From Membranipora membranacea (taxonomy: Eukaryota; Bryozoa; Gymnolaemata; Cheilostomatida; Membraniporidae), in the NCBI GenBank assembly GCA_914767715.1, contig OU612067.1, forward strand, positions 24,838,162-24,902,161: DNA of 64,000 nucleotides, in the 5' to 3' direction. Each line of letters begins with the position of its first letter. The stretch's first letter is position 1. The notes under the pieces were generated by a model. It worked only from the letters and a program-made list of their open reading frames with translations, searched no databases and was not told where the DNA came from. A program made the translations under genes and the position numbers. This document shows positions 12,619 to 23,678 of the stretch, in pieces.

Positions 12619-12735
12619 GGGTGTTATAAGACCTGTGGCAGGTGCTGTATGGAACACAACAAAACTGTATAGGCCTTGAGTGCTGTAAGACGTGTCCCAT
12701 ACAGCACAGGCCACACGTCTTACAACACCTGTTGC
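12619..12735. repeat. Imperfect hairpin repeat
   Basis: The segment GGTGTTATAAGACCTGTGG near 12619 pairs with CCACACGTCTTACAACACC near 12711-12729. CTGTATGG and CCATACAG extend the pairing inward, and GTGCTGTAAGACGTGT pairs separately with ACACGTCTTACAACAC. The result is a nested cruciform-capable repeat of about 115 bp, possibly a decayed MITE. No target duplication was recognised. Confidence 0.5.
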
Positions 12736-13044
12736 CAGCGCCTGTTTTTAATGCCCATTCAGAACAGCATAAATTTTTGTAATGCAAATTCCATCGGTTA
12801 TTAAAAATGGCGTGATGCTAACTTTTGTCAAGGTTGATAAATCCCATGAGAAGATAAGGCATATTGCAGAACCTAACTTAAATGGTTGAGCTCAAGTGTA
12901 TTACCAACTCATTGGTTCATTGATAACAGTTGGGTTTTGCTATGATTCCCACTCTCCCTGTATTCTCTTTTTTATTATAGGGAGTTGCCTTTTTTTGGAG
13001 TTATCAAGTATCAGTTGGGGCGAAACATAATATGGGCATTGAGT

Positions 13045-13136
13045 ATAGGCAGGAGCAGCGGACTAAAGACCCAAAAATCAGCGGAACATAGACCCATACG
13101 GAACATAGATCCGAACGGAACATAGACCTGCACCCG
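13045..13136 (-). repeat. Right TIR with CTATGTTCCG modules
   Basis: Read on the minus strand it starts CGGGTGCAGG, followed by three TCTATGTTCCG-type modules and a TCTTTAGTCCGCTG module. This mirrors 1958-2045. It is directly followed by the TATTTAGA duplication. Confidence 0.6.
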
Positions 13137-13144
13137 TATTTAGA

Positions 13145-13619
13145 TATTACATAGAAGTAGAATGAAGGTTATTTATAAACTGGGAAAAAGAAATTTCCAA
13201 TGTTGTTAGTATTTTTAAAGAACTGCTTCCTATGTCTTGATGTCCCACTGTTAGGTTAAAAACAAGCTTGCATAATAATCTTTATATCAAGAATGAAGGC
13301 CTAAAAGAAGGTTGAGGATAATAGGTAAGTTACGAAGCTTCATAAAACCAAAACACTAAACCAGTCCTGATACTTGCAGTGCACAAAAACTAAAGTAAAG
13401 GGTTTCCTCCATGGATCCATTTATGACTTTGCTCATCTGCAGAAGTACTTTCTTGCAAGTTGAGTGGTGTGTGGTTGATCCAGTTTTGAGGAGTTGCAGC
13501 TCAATATTGTCGAAAAAAAAATAGTGATCATCTATCAAAACTATTTCAATCATCGGATTGGTTTGTATATAATTATACTGTTGGTATGTGGAACAACTTT
13601 TATCTTTGAAAACTAGCTA
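13145..13619. other. Non-coding spacer between two elements
   Basis: 475 bp between the right end of the 11-kb element and the LTR retrotransposon. No exon or RNA gene was recognised. Confidence 0.4.
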
Positions 13620-13624
13620 GATCA

Positions 13625-14215
13625 TGAGATACTTTTACACACAACCTGTAGTAATTACAATATTATTACACTCAACTACAAGGCTTTCTGCATTTATAGC
13701 TACTGAGTCATCATCATAATTACTGTATGCTATTCTCAACTGTATTTATTCCAGTGATTAGCTCCTCCAGCCAGCACAATAGCACACTATTTAAGTTGTA
13801 ACTTGGAGAAGGTGGGGTAAGAACATTTGCATAGCTCTGGGAACTGGCGCGTTCTGGGCTGTCGCTGACACATGGTCAGAAAACCCTGACTGGCATTCTG
13901 GGATGCCATCGGCTTAGCCGGGAAAACCCATGACTGGTGGTATTCCACTACATATATTGAGCACATACAGATGGTCAACTGGCCATTACAACTAACTAGC
14001 TCACTTATCTGACCTAACAAGGTTACACACTTATCATACACCATTGGTATCCAATCCATTCCATTCATACTTTCACCTGGACATACTGACAGACTCACTC
14101 GACATCTATCTCTCTGGTAATTATTATTTACATCTAAACCTTCTTGCATACTGATATAAATCTTAGCTGGGCTAAGTTGAACCACCTTGCGATTGCTATC
14201 CAACCACGTATCACA
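13625..14215 (+). repeat. 5' LTR
   Basis: 591 bp, TG...CA ends. The differences from the 3' LTR are G versus A in GGGGTAAGAAC and C versus T in GCTATCCAACC. A TATTTAAG sequence near 13788 could serve as a TATA box. The minus strand is open for 138 codons across most of it. Confidence 0.93.
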
Positions 14216-14218
14216 GTT

Positions 14219-14236
14219 TGGCGTCCTCGGGTGGGC
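14219..14236 (+). promoter_or_regulatory. Candidate tRNA primer-binding site
   Basis: TGGCGTCCTCGGGTGGG starts three bases after the CA end of the left LTR. TGG is the complement of the CCA tail of a tRNA, and the position is standard for reverse-transcription priming. I did not identify which tRNA would match. Confidence 0.55.
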
Positions 14237-14296
14237 TAAAAATCTTTCGATCTACTGCCTCCAGTACACTCAGTTACACTCTTAAATTAAGCTAAA

Positions 14297-15307
14297 ATGG
14301 ATTTACCCTACGAAGAACATTATCCAGGTGAAACTTTCAGCAAACTTATGGATAACCTCTTCACTGGGCAGAGGCAGCTGCTACCTGCTGAGCCGAATAT
14401 ACGGATCGGACTTGACCAAGCACTGAACTTCTGTGAAAAACATCAGCTATGGGATTACCATGCAGAGTTATTAATTATGTCTAGGATATTTGGTGAGTAT
14501 CAGTGCAATACTCTTACATTACAGAAGGCTATAAATATGTTTGATAATGACCATCAGCTAGGACTACATCTCTATGCTCAGAGTGAAGCTCATGTACGAG
14601 GTTGTAAATTTTATCTTCAACGCTTTGAAGATAGATTCTCCTTTTCTTATGTACCAGTCAGTTATCATACTCCATTGCCGGTTATGGTTCATCATGGCGT
14701 TGAGATATTTCAAAGTGTATCAGTTATTCCTGTCCATATCTGTACGTCAAGTCAAGAAACTGTTCACTTTGAAACTGTTGAGGAATCCGAGACCTTTGCT
14801 AAGGTTATCGAATCTGAAACACTGCTCGTTGCTACGAGACCTGTTACTACCTGTGTTACTGCTGTGGCTATGTCTGTCATTGCTATGACACCTGTGTTGA
14901 CAACTGCTGTTGTACAAACTTTAACTTTACACCCAGATATGTTTTGTTCTGCTGATACAAATCATTATGTGACTGCTGCCAATCTGACACCAATGTTGAA
15001 TGTGAACCATGCTGCTGCATACACAATAAACTGTTCGGGAACTATTGACATCCGACTATGTGGTACCACTATCGCCTCGTGTGCTGCGCTGTATCCCTGG
15101 ACATGCAACCAGCCACTACTTATGTTGCGTAACTTATGTGACATACATTGTTTCACACACATTCTCTGCAAACACTATTGTTCATACCTGCCCTGGCACT
15201 ACAAGTGGTTATGGTTCTACTCAGATCTTTCATCAAAACCATTGCGGTTTTCTCATACAACAGCTGAAGGTGGTGGCTATTCAGGCTATTCTATGTTAAG
15301 ATGCTAG
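14297..15307 (+). CDS. Unrecognised 336-aa protein of the LTR retrotransposon
   Basis: This is the single long ORF between the LTRs, starting 60 bp after the candidate primer-binding site and ending 130 bp before the 3' LTR. The N-terminal ~120 residues are mixed and soluble-looking, with LDQALNFCEKHQLWDYH and LTLQKAINMFDNDHQLGLH suggesting helices. A central stretch (about residues 180-225) is rich in T, V and A and fairly hydrophobic. The C-terminal third is rich in Cys, His and Trp but has no canonical CCHC zinc knuckle. By position it could replace a gag protein, or be a captured host sequence. I do not recognise the family. An uninterrupted frame in a recent insertion suggests it is or was recently translated, but that is inference. 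Confidence 0.6.
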   Translation: MDLPYEEHYPGETFSKLMDNLFTGQRQLLPAEPNIRIGLDQALNFCEKHQLWDYHAELLIMSRIFGEYQCNTLTLQKAINMFDNDHQLGLHLYAQSEAHVRGCKFYLQRFEDRFSFSYVPVSYHTPLPVMVHHGVEIFQSVSVIPVHICTSSQETVHFETVEESETFAKVIESETLLVATRPVTTCVTAVAMSVIAMTPVLTTAVVQTLTLHPDMFCSADTNHYVTAANLTPMLNVNHAAAYTINCSGTIDIRLCGTTIASCAALYPWTCNQPLLMLRNLCDIHCFTHILCKHYCSYLPWHYKWLWFYSDLSSKPLRFSHTTAEGGGYSGYSMLRC

Positions 15308-15437
15308 GCAGCATCTTACACTGGGCAGAGGCATAGCCTCCTAGGATTTATTTGATTTCGAACTCGGAACTCTTTAACACTGGGCTTAAACATAAAAATT
15401 GAAGTTTAAAACCTACTATGTTTTATGTTGAGGCAAC

Positions 15438-16028
15438 TGAGATACTTTTACACACAACCTGTAGTAATTACAATATTATTACACTCAACTACAAGGCTTT
15501 CTGCATTTATAGCTACTGAGTCATCATCATAATTACTGTATGCTATTCTCAACTGTATTTATTCCAGTGATTAGCTCCTCCAGCCAGCACAATAGCACAC
15601 TATTTAAGTTGTAACTTGGAGAAGGTGGGGTAAAAACATTTGCATAGCTCTGGGAACTGGCGCGTTCTGGGCTGTCGCTGACACATGGTCAGAAAACCCT
15701 GACTGGCATTCTGGGATGCCATCGGCTTAGCCGGGAAAACCCATGACTGGTGGTATTCCACTACATATATTGAGCACATACAGATGGTCAACTGGCCATT
15801 ACAACTAACTAGCTCACTTATCTGACCTAACAAGGTTACACACTTATCATACACCATTGGTATCCAATCCATTCCATTCATACTTTCACCTGGACATACT
15901 GACAGACTCACTCGACATCTATCTCTCTGGTAATTATTATTTACATCTAAACCTTCTTGCATACTGATATAAATCTTAGCTGGGCTAAGTTGAACCACCT
16001 TGCGATTGCTATCTAACCACGTATCACA
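15438..16028 (+). repeat. 3' LTR
   Basis: 591 bp, two substitutions relative to the 5' LTR. No long polypurine tract is obvious immediately upstream; AAAAATTGAAG near 15395 is the best purine-rich stretch. It is followed by the GATCA target duplication. Confidence 0.93.
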
Positions 16029-16073
16029 GATCAAATTAAGAACAATGGATTCATAAAAGATCATTGATCAGAT

Positions 16074-16232
16074 ACATGCCCTCTAGCCCACAGGTACTTT
16101 TCAGTTTGTGCAAGTCCAGGGGCTGGTTTCAATTAGAGATTTGTGCAAGTCCAGTGGTCCAGTTGCCACTGGTGTTGTCATCCACTGGGCCTCTCGCAAC
16201 CACTTGACTTGAACAAATTGAAGAGGGCCTGT
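16074..16232. mobile_element. Second, diverged MITE of the ACAKGCC family
   Basis: The ends read ACATGCCCTCT (16074) and AGAGGGCCTGT (ending 16232), which are inverted. Inside, TTGTGCAAGTCCAGTGG and CCACTTGACTTGAACAAA face each other. The core GTGCAAGTCCAGTGG is shared with the MITE at 2373-2503. An extra copy of TTTGTGCAAGTCCAG near 16115 suggests an internal duplication. No clear target duplication was found; the element lies only 40 bp beyond the LTR retrotransposon duplication. Confidence 0.65.
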
Positions 16233-17559
16233 GCTCTCTGTCTTATCTTTCTTACCAAGCTTTGTTAGTTAGTTGGGAAACTTCAATGAGAAAAAAAACT
16301 CCCTCACAGAGGAGGAAGGACAAAAGTGTCAACAGATACATCCCTTGGAAGCCAAAGGTCATTGTTTGAGTCTGATGTATGTGAATAGGCGTTCTAAATT
16401 TCTTCTGTCTAGCTCAGATTAATTTGATTAAAATACCAGCTGCTTAATAACCCTCTGTCCCAGCTTCAAAAACTGTAGTTTGATTATGATAATATTGCCA
16501 AAGGACTATTTTTGGTTGCCTGCTGTTATTATTAAAAGTGCTGAGCCAGACATTCCCAAATTGAACTATAATGTTTCTTAATTTGTAACCAATGAAATAA
16601 TTTAGCTCAATAAAACATTTACTTGGTGAAATAACTAATGAGGTTTGGAAAAAAAAGTCAGCCTTCCCAATTCTCTCTCTCGAATTTTGATTTTGGAATC
16701 ATATATTTGCAACTTCGGTAAATACCTTTTAGTTTTACTCAACCTTAACTGAAATATGGAAAAAAACATGATTTCTTGATTTCCCAAACAGAAATCTGAA
16801 GCCATATGAAAGGCTATTAAAACACATTGTTAATTAGCAGTGTAAAGTTTGCAATATGAAATCGCGAAGCCCATATATAAACTTGTACAGCTGCATTAAC
16901 ACTGCAGATTTGTTCTCTCATGATCCCAACAGATCATTTGGTTAGATTTTTCTTTTATATAAGCCATGAGTGGAACCAAGATTTTTGGTTGGTCCATTGA
17001 CAGCTTATATTAAAGCCAAATCTGATAGAAAATCCTACGAAAAAGTTTGCAGGGTAAATGCAACTTGAGTGTGAAATCCCCTTGCATGTATATAAATGTA
17101 CAACGCTCTCAGCCTCATTAATGAATTAATTGAAGCATCATTTAACTTCAGAGCTCTACCTGATTTCATCGAAGCTGAAGCAAAATTCCAAGAATAGGAA
17201 CTGATCATATAGTCATTGCATCAGGGATCGCACACGTTTAACATTCCTAATCTCATATAACATGACCTGTTCCTTTTGCACCATGCTTGATATTGATAAG
17301 CTATGTAGTGTTTGCACTTAGTTTGTTATCATCAAAGTAGAGAGACATTCAGGATATGAACTCACTTAAACCGGGCAGAGAACTCAACTGGCAAGTAGAG
17401 TGTTGCACAGTTTGTCTGGCTTCAGTGAAATAGCAGCAATATTTGATTAGATGCCTCTGTCTTGGCTACTTAATTGAGTATTAGTATAAGATTGCTAAAG
17501 ATTTGTGTATTGTTATGTTGTGTGTAGGTGAAAGAGGGATTGCTTATAAATAAGCTGAT
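16233..17559. other. Upstream region of the RING gene, no exon seen
   Basis: 1.3 kb of AT-rich sequence. The promoter and any 5' untranslated exon of the RING gene should lie here. A TGTGTGTAGGTGAAAG segment at 17519-17534 could be a 3' splice site just before the ATG. No other feature was recognised. Confidence 0.4.
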
Positions 17560-20500
17560 ATGGCTGAGGGTATTAGATCGGATCAGTGTGGAGTGTGTAT
17601 GGAGATTGGTGCACAGCGTATAGATCCACGTCTGTTACCATGTACACATGTACTCTGTACTCCATGTCTTAGATCGGATCAGACCAGAGTCTCCAATCAC
17701 CGCTGTCCAGTCTGCAGGTTAGTAGGAACACAGTTTGAAAGTATGTGTGTAGCCTTTGTCAAGATTCTGGGGCGCGTTATGTCGTAACCCCGATCTTCTG
17801 GAAACCCATGGCAAATCAATCAAGGGTTAAAACTAATTTCATTGGGAATTCCAATCTAAAATTGCATTGTGGGAATGTTGTTCCTATGCCATATTATGTT
17901 GCTCATGTATCATGCAGGCCGTGCTGGTGATAGGGATTTTGTTGTTGATTTGTTGAGATTCTGCTTACCATAGTTTAAATGAATGTCTGCAGGGATATGT
18001 GGGGCAATTACATCTTACAGCACTTACTCACAACATCTAATGGTAGTTGCTGAAATTCTTTGAAAAACTTTAGTATTTGAAAGACTCGTACAAAATCTGT
18101 ATATCAAAAACCATACCATCTGATTGTTGCAGATGTGAATTTATATTTTACATATCCTATCCTCAGCCTTTGATCATGTTTTCCCTGGTAGGTTGGATTA
18201 TGATATACCCTCTATTGAGGAGTTGCCTCTAGCTGATGTTGAGGGATCAGATAACACAACATCAGAGCCTCCTGTAGTCAGCGATATAGATAAGTGTAGT
18301 ACATGTACCGCATCTGACTCAAGGTCATCTCACAAGGAGGCTCCACCAGACAACCTACAGCACTGTGCTCAGTGTAAACGGTCATTCTGTGACAGCCATG
18401 TACAGGTCAGTGTTTATTGATTTAATGGCATGCGAACATTATCAATTAACTAGACTGAACTGAATTTTCACTGATCATATTTTAGGTCTTTGACTATGGT
18501 CCCAGTCTAGTCTCTGTGAAACATATGCTAGGGCCTGTTGCTTTTGTCGCCAACAGCTTAAACGCTGTGAACTGGTAGGAGATTGAGCGAAGACTTAAGA
18601 TTTTCAATACTGCTTAGTGGCATGTGCCATGGGCTTTATTGTTCACCACAGTTCTTTGGCTTGTTTGGGCCCATTTAATAGATAAAGATAAGATTTAAAG
18701 ATAAGATTTATTTTGAAACCCTGTACAGAACAATTTCGAGAAATCGTTGAAATGAAATGAGCAGTTTGTAGAAAATGCTTGACAAAAAATGCTCGGCAAC
18801 GATTAGCTGGAGTAAAAATCATGGAACTAAAAAATAGATCAATTTTGATACGACCTTGTTGTGTCGCTCACAAGGAAATATACCTAAAAATAATAAACCG
18901 CGAAAAAGAGCAGCAGCCTGACTTGTCTACGACTGAGCGATGCTTTGAGAAGGGCTCGACGATACGGTTCCGACGCATCATATGTCTGAATGTCACCAAA
19001 CCTATATAATGCTCATTTAAAATCATTTCTTAGTGTGACCGTGATGCCACACATGGGAACCGCTAGTACTAGTATTGTTGATATATCCTGTAATTTTAAT
19101 CATGTAGCTCTTAGTCTTTTTTCTACTTTTATTGCAATCACTGTCTTATTTACTTACACAAATACTGACAGGAAATAAATTTCAATGCAATTTAAAACTG
19201 GCCTACAATACCAATAACGATAATACAATACATCTTGCTTCTGCTTTTTATCTCTTAGCTCCACAAACAGCTGCTGAGTGACCACATTACGACAAGTCTG
19301 GCAGAGTATCGAGCCCGGACACCTGTTCAGACATTCTGTAGGAAGCACCCAGAGTATCTTCTCATTGTGGGATGCTCTCTTTGTAGAGAGCTGTCGTGTA
19401 ACTTGTGTATGATCATCAATCCTAACTACTGCTTCAAGTGTGAGTTCAAACCCATATAACCTTACCAAGATGACTTTATGAACTCAATGGAGAAAACTAA
19501 TTAGCCATTCATTCAATCAGAGAAGTTGTCTGTTGACCCCACCCACTGTTATTGTTAAGTGTAGAGTCTCAACTAACTTCACAAGTTGTGTCGATAAAAC
19601 TTTTCATTTCTGAACTTTTGCCCCACCCACTCACATAATTTGATGTCATGTGAGGCCCCATAAGCATATAGTGATTATTATAAAGAGCTGTTATTTTATC
19701 TACAGCTGCCTTTGCTGGAATGCAGCACAAATATGTTGTTGTACAAGCAATAATCGCGGAGACGAGGGCCGGTCTGCGAGACGGTATCTCTAAGCTTGAG
19801 GGAAAGAGCAGCCAGTACACTGAGACTATGAATCAGGCTCAAACACTTGCTGATAAACTCAAAGCTGACTTTACTGAAGATGTTGGAAAAATTGAGCAGG
19901 CGAGAGATTCAATGGTATGTAAATTAATGTAATGACTGATAAATAAATGATTCATTTTATCCTGTCACGTTAACTAGGCTATGATGTCATCTGATAACAA
20001 GGAGTTTTTCCTTATTGTAGCATAAGGGAACTTTTCCCTGTTGTGATAACAGATTGTTTGTAAATTTATCCTCATAGATTCAATTTATTTAAAGTGAACT
20101 GTAAAAATATCAGCGGCTGGATAGTTATTTGGTAGAATGTGATTATCAAAAATGGAAAGTGGTGTTAGATAACGGAATACGGCCTAATATTATTTGGGGC
20201 TGTGGAACTTTTGATTGAAGTGTGATTGTTGGCAGATGAAAACAAGTTGATGGCGATGACATGGCGACACCCACTTGAACTCAGTTGTCGGATGTTGGCT
20301 CGTAACTCAATGAATACAGATTGCAGTTATTTATTACTGGCCAAAGGGAGGGTAACTCAGGTGTATGATAATATATCAATATACGTCCAGTTGCTAATAT
20401 GCGTTATACTGGCCTGTTGAGCAGATGATTACAAGTTGACTTTTTTATATTCCCAAATATTTGTAAACTTGAGTCTACATTTCCTATGTGGACTGTTATA

Positions 20501-23222
20501 CTATGATAGTTTACCTGATCTTAATCAAAATTCAGAAAAATATCCTAAACAACAACTTTTCACCCTCAAACAAACAGGATACATTTTTCAACGTATCTGT
20601 TTGATATAGATGGAGAAGGTGAGGATTGACTATGAGAGTTTGAAGTCACAGTTAGAGAGAGATCACTCTGGTCTTACCTCTGAAATAAAAGATTACAAAG
20701 ATGTTGTCAAAATGCAGAAGGAGGCGCTGGATCTAGTCACAGGTACTCTTAGCTGGTCATCCTGTTCTGTCAGATGTCAGAGTGTTTCTTTCTTAGGGTC
20801 TGTCAGATGTTTAATTGTCTGTAGATTTCTCAAATTATGGTAGGTTAAGTTTTTATAGGTTGCCAATTAAACCACAGAGCCAAGTTCGATTCATGTCGGA
20901 AAAATCGTCATAATATGTGTAGGTCCACCATATAATATATCTTAATGGTATCTCATGGATGGTCCTTTTTGAGGGGTTTGAGGTTTAAATAAAACTGGAC
21001 TGCAATATATATTTTTGCTCTGACTTCTAGAATCTCTGTGTCATTGCTATTGTTAATTGTGATGTACACTTACAGAATGTTATTGAATATTTTTGCTACA
21101 ATCACTTTTCATGTGACATGCACTTACAGGTAATCTGAAGAAGCACGCAGAGGAATGTACGGAGGAGGAGCTAATGTATCAGATCAGTGACATCACAGCT
21201 AAAGTAGACGACCTTCTCTCTTACACTCTACCACCTCTGAACTGTACCTCGGCTACTACTGTCTTATCAGCAATAGGTCAGTTACTACAATCCTCATAAT
21301 GACTTGCATTATGATAATCTTGTATGACCCTTGTGACATTGTTTTCAGATGCTTTCCGTCCCCCTTCCCCTAGTACGGCCTCTTTAATGCAGCCTTTACA
21401 TCTTTCTTGTTCTGCAATTCTTCAATTACCCTGTTCTCTTCTTGTCTACCACATGGTGGCATAATGTTATTCTCATATCCTCACAGCTATTCAATTTCAC
21501 CATTTTATGTGTTCATTTCATAACAATATGTCTATATTTCAGCTGACATTCAATCGATTCCTCTGCCTGTGGAGCTTATATCAGTAGATATTGACGTAGA
21601 GTCACAAGGCCTATCTCTGCTTACACACTCAACCTCTGATACTACGCTATCATCTACAGAAAGTGCCACTTCAGCCGCTATCCCTTCAGCCCCATCTCTC
21701 AACGCAATGGATGACTCATTCAGCCCACCTACCCCAAGCTCAATTCTTATCCACAAGTCGTCGGTGCTGTTCAAGTCTGGCGAGGCGATCCCACCAGAGC
21801 GATACTGTATAGCTAAGGGGCACCTGTACGCCCTACGTAACCGACAGCTGCAGATGATTGTGGATCCTTTCGGAGAACCTGGCTATATAGAATACTATGA
21901 GGAAAGTGGGAAGTATATAGTGGCTCACAGGGAGAAGCTGTACACAAGGCTGATTAACTCTGCGGTTGAGGATCTTGTTAATATTTACGCTTTAGACGCG
22001 GATGGCTCAGCGTATCCCCCTGACTCACGTCATCGCCTTCAGAACACCCTGCAGTCACAGCTTCTACCAAGCTTTGCTGTTCAAGACAATAATATAATAT
22101 TCTGTCAGAGTATAGCCAGTCCAAAACTTCTCATATTTCCATTAGAACCAGGTCGCAAGGAAGAAGTTAGTATACAGTTCTCAAGGAACACGAGAGTACA
22201 CCCTGTTAGCAAGCATCTGTGTACCTCGATCAGCTCAGGGCCTCCAGGCTACGTGATACTGCTCTGCGCTCAGTACCGAGACTTTGGAGACCCACTTGAG
22301 CTTCTTCTTTTGGTCAAGATAGATGACGGCTCAACTAAATGGGTTTACAATTGTCAAAGAGCTCTGGAGTTCACTCATGATTTCTATAAGCTACCGCAAC
22401 CGATTCTCTATAAGAATGGATATATCTTCTTCATGCACGACAAGACCACCATACATGTATTGGATGCAAAGACAGGTCAGTGCTTACAAGGAGTAGGAGG
22501 TACACCAGTGGGGTTAGAGTACCTGCCATTTAACATGCAAGTGTTAGAAGTTCATGGTTTATGTTCCGAGTATGATCCGAAGTGCCTGCAAGCTGAAAAA
22601 AAAAACCGACGAAGAATATGGTGGCCACGCCCTTCAGGCACCTTCATTTCTCAGCCTGCGGGCCGAGATAAACATTGTGATTTTAACAAACTATTTTCTT
22701 CATTTGTGAAGAAAGATGAGTTTAATCCAAAAAAACTGGCATATGAAATGTTACCACTGCACCCAGCCAAGGAAAGATTTTTGTAAACTGCATTCCATCA
22801 AGTTTCCCTGCATTTAGAGTTTCTCCCCTTCAAGACAGCAACTTGTCTGTAGAATTGGAGCCATTCAAAACGCATCGATTTGATCAATTTTCATGTTATG
22901 TAGACCTGATATCTGTTACATACATCCCTAGCTTTGTGAACACTAGTGGAATATTGTTAAACCAGATCAGCTTCAATTAGGTGCTTATTTATTGATAATT
23001 TTATTGTTCAATTTTTCAGGAGAGAGGAAAAGTACACTCAGCACACCGGTGAAAAGTCAGACGGGTTTTAAACTGTCTATCAAATCAGTTCAGATGACCT
23101 CTTACTCAGATGATGACTTGATTATCATATCTAATGTTGTAAAAAGGAATACTAAAAATGACCGCGCTGAAAACATGATCATGTCCACTCTGTGGAGAAT
23201 TCAATATGATGGAAGACTCTGA
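17560..23222 (+). CDS. RING / B-box / coiled-coil protein with beta-propeller-like C-terminus (TRIM-like)
   Basis: The spliced model joins 17560-17717, 18192-18405, 19259-19439, 19706-19914, 20610-20742, 21130-21276, 21543-22475 and 23020-23222. All introns are GT-AG and all phases agree, giving 725 aa. Residues 10-52 form a C3HC4 RING finger (C10, C13, C28, H30, C33, C36, C49, C52), implying E3 ubiquitin ligase activity. Two Cys/His-rich B-box-like segments follow at about residues 96-123 and 150-180, then coiled coil to about 310. A large C-terminal domain from about 340 contains propeller-like strands (YCIAKGHLYALRN, IHVLDAKTG). The order is that of TRIM proteins, but the C-terminus is neither obvious NHL nor B30.2. 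The start ATG is followed directly by the RING. Substrate and role are unknown. Confidence 0.82.
22476..22786 (+). other. In-frame extension of exon 7 (retained-intron C-terminus)
   Basis: If the donor at 22475/22476 (ACAG then GTCAGT) is not used, the frame stays open for another 103 codons to a TAA at 22784-22786. This gives a different C-terminus rich in K, R, P and F. The spliced form joins DAKTG to ERKSTLSTPVK, which continues the propeller pattern and is preferred. The open extension may be an alternative isoform or chance. Confidence 0.4.
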
Positions 23223-23672
23223 ATTCTCGTAACTATGTCAGCAGTAAATGTTATACAGTAGTATCTGAATAGTCCATGGAGCTGCTACAAATTGTTCTGT
23301 ATAGTGAATGTCTTCACAAAGAAATCAAATTTATTTAGTCATATTGATATATTTACTGACACATCATAAACATTCTACTTAGTGCCATATAAGTCTAATC
23401 ATGTGCACCTCCCCCCTAGGAACCTGTCAGATGTGGGGAAGGGGTAGTTTTAGGGCACGACAAAAAGCTTACCACATTTACGATTAGGTATACATGATGA
23501 CGCAAAGAAAAATGATAAGATACTAAAGGATGAAAGAGCACGCCTTCCTTCATTTTCAAACATGTTTTAAGTTTTTTTGATTTACAGTTCAAAGCACTTA
23601 TGTGATATTTTTATCAGAGGTTTTAGATGAATATTTGATGCGTAGCTGCAATAATTGGCCTATCTCCCTAGC

Positions 23673-23678
23673 AATAAA
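23673..23678 (+). terminator. Candidate poly(A) signal of the RING gene
   Basis: AATAAA about 450 bp beyond the stop codon. It is the first canonical hexamer I noticed in a plausible position; AT-rich context makes chance matches common. Confidence 0.3.

Larger units (their letters stand above)
1958..13136. mobile_element. Candidate 11.2-kb TIR element with 8-bp target duplication
   Basis: The left end (from 1958) and the reverse complement of the right end (to 13136) both begin CGGGTGC. Both continue for about 85-90 bp with several spaced copies of CTATGTTCCG or close variants, ending in a shared GTCCGCTG. The interval is flanked by TATTTAGA in direct orientation (1950-1957 and 13137-13144), as expected of a target-site duplication. 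Inside are older LINE and Ty3 remnants, a MITE and degenerate repeats, but no recognisable transposase. It could be a large non-autonomous DNA transposon that accumulated nested insertions. Eight-base duplications occur in hAT, P and KDZ-type elements, but the ends do not let me choose. Two independent solo copies in opposite orientation would be the alternative. Confidence 0.55.
13625..16028 (+). mobile_element. Young LTR retrotransposon, short (2.4 kb)
   Basis: Two direct repeats of 591 bp (13625-14215 and 15438-16028) differ at two positions by eye. Both begin TGAGATAC and end GTATCACA, giving the TG...CA ends of LTRs with a short imperfect inverted repeat. The 5-bp target duplication GATCA flanks the element (13620-13624 and 16029-16033). 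A TGGCGTCCTCGGGTGGG stretch 3 nt inside the left LTR looks like a tRNA primer-binding site and fixes the orientation as plus. The internal part is only 1222 bp, with one 336-codon ORF and no reverse transcriptase, protease or integrase. It must therefore be non-autonomous, probably moved by a relative elsewhere. Near-identical LTRs indicate recent insertion. Confidence 0.93.

Noticed and set aside
14574-14888. 104-codon ORF overlapping the LTR element protein in another frame
   Set aside because: Leu-rich shadow of the longer 336-codon frame; no independent start context or motif.
18779-19009. 76-codon ORF in intron 2 of the RING gene
   Set aside because: No acceptor or donor places it in frame with the flanking exons, and no domain is recognisable.
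22476-22786. Taking the exon 7 read-through as the main C-terminus of the RING protein
   Set aside because: The donor at 22475 is strong and the spliced product continues a strand motif (DAKTG then ERK); the read-through is kept only as a possible isoform.
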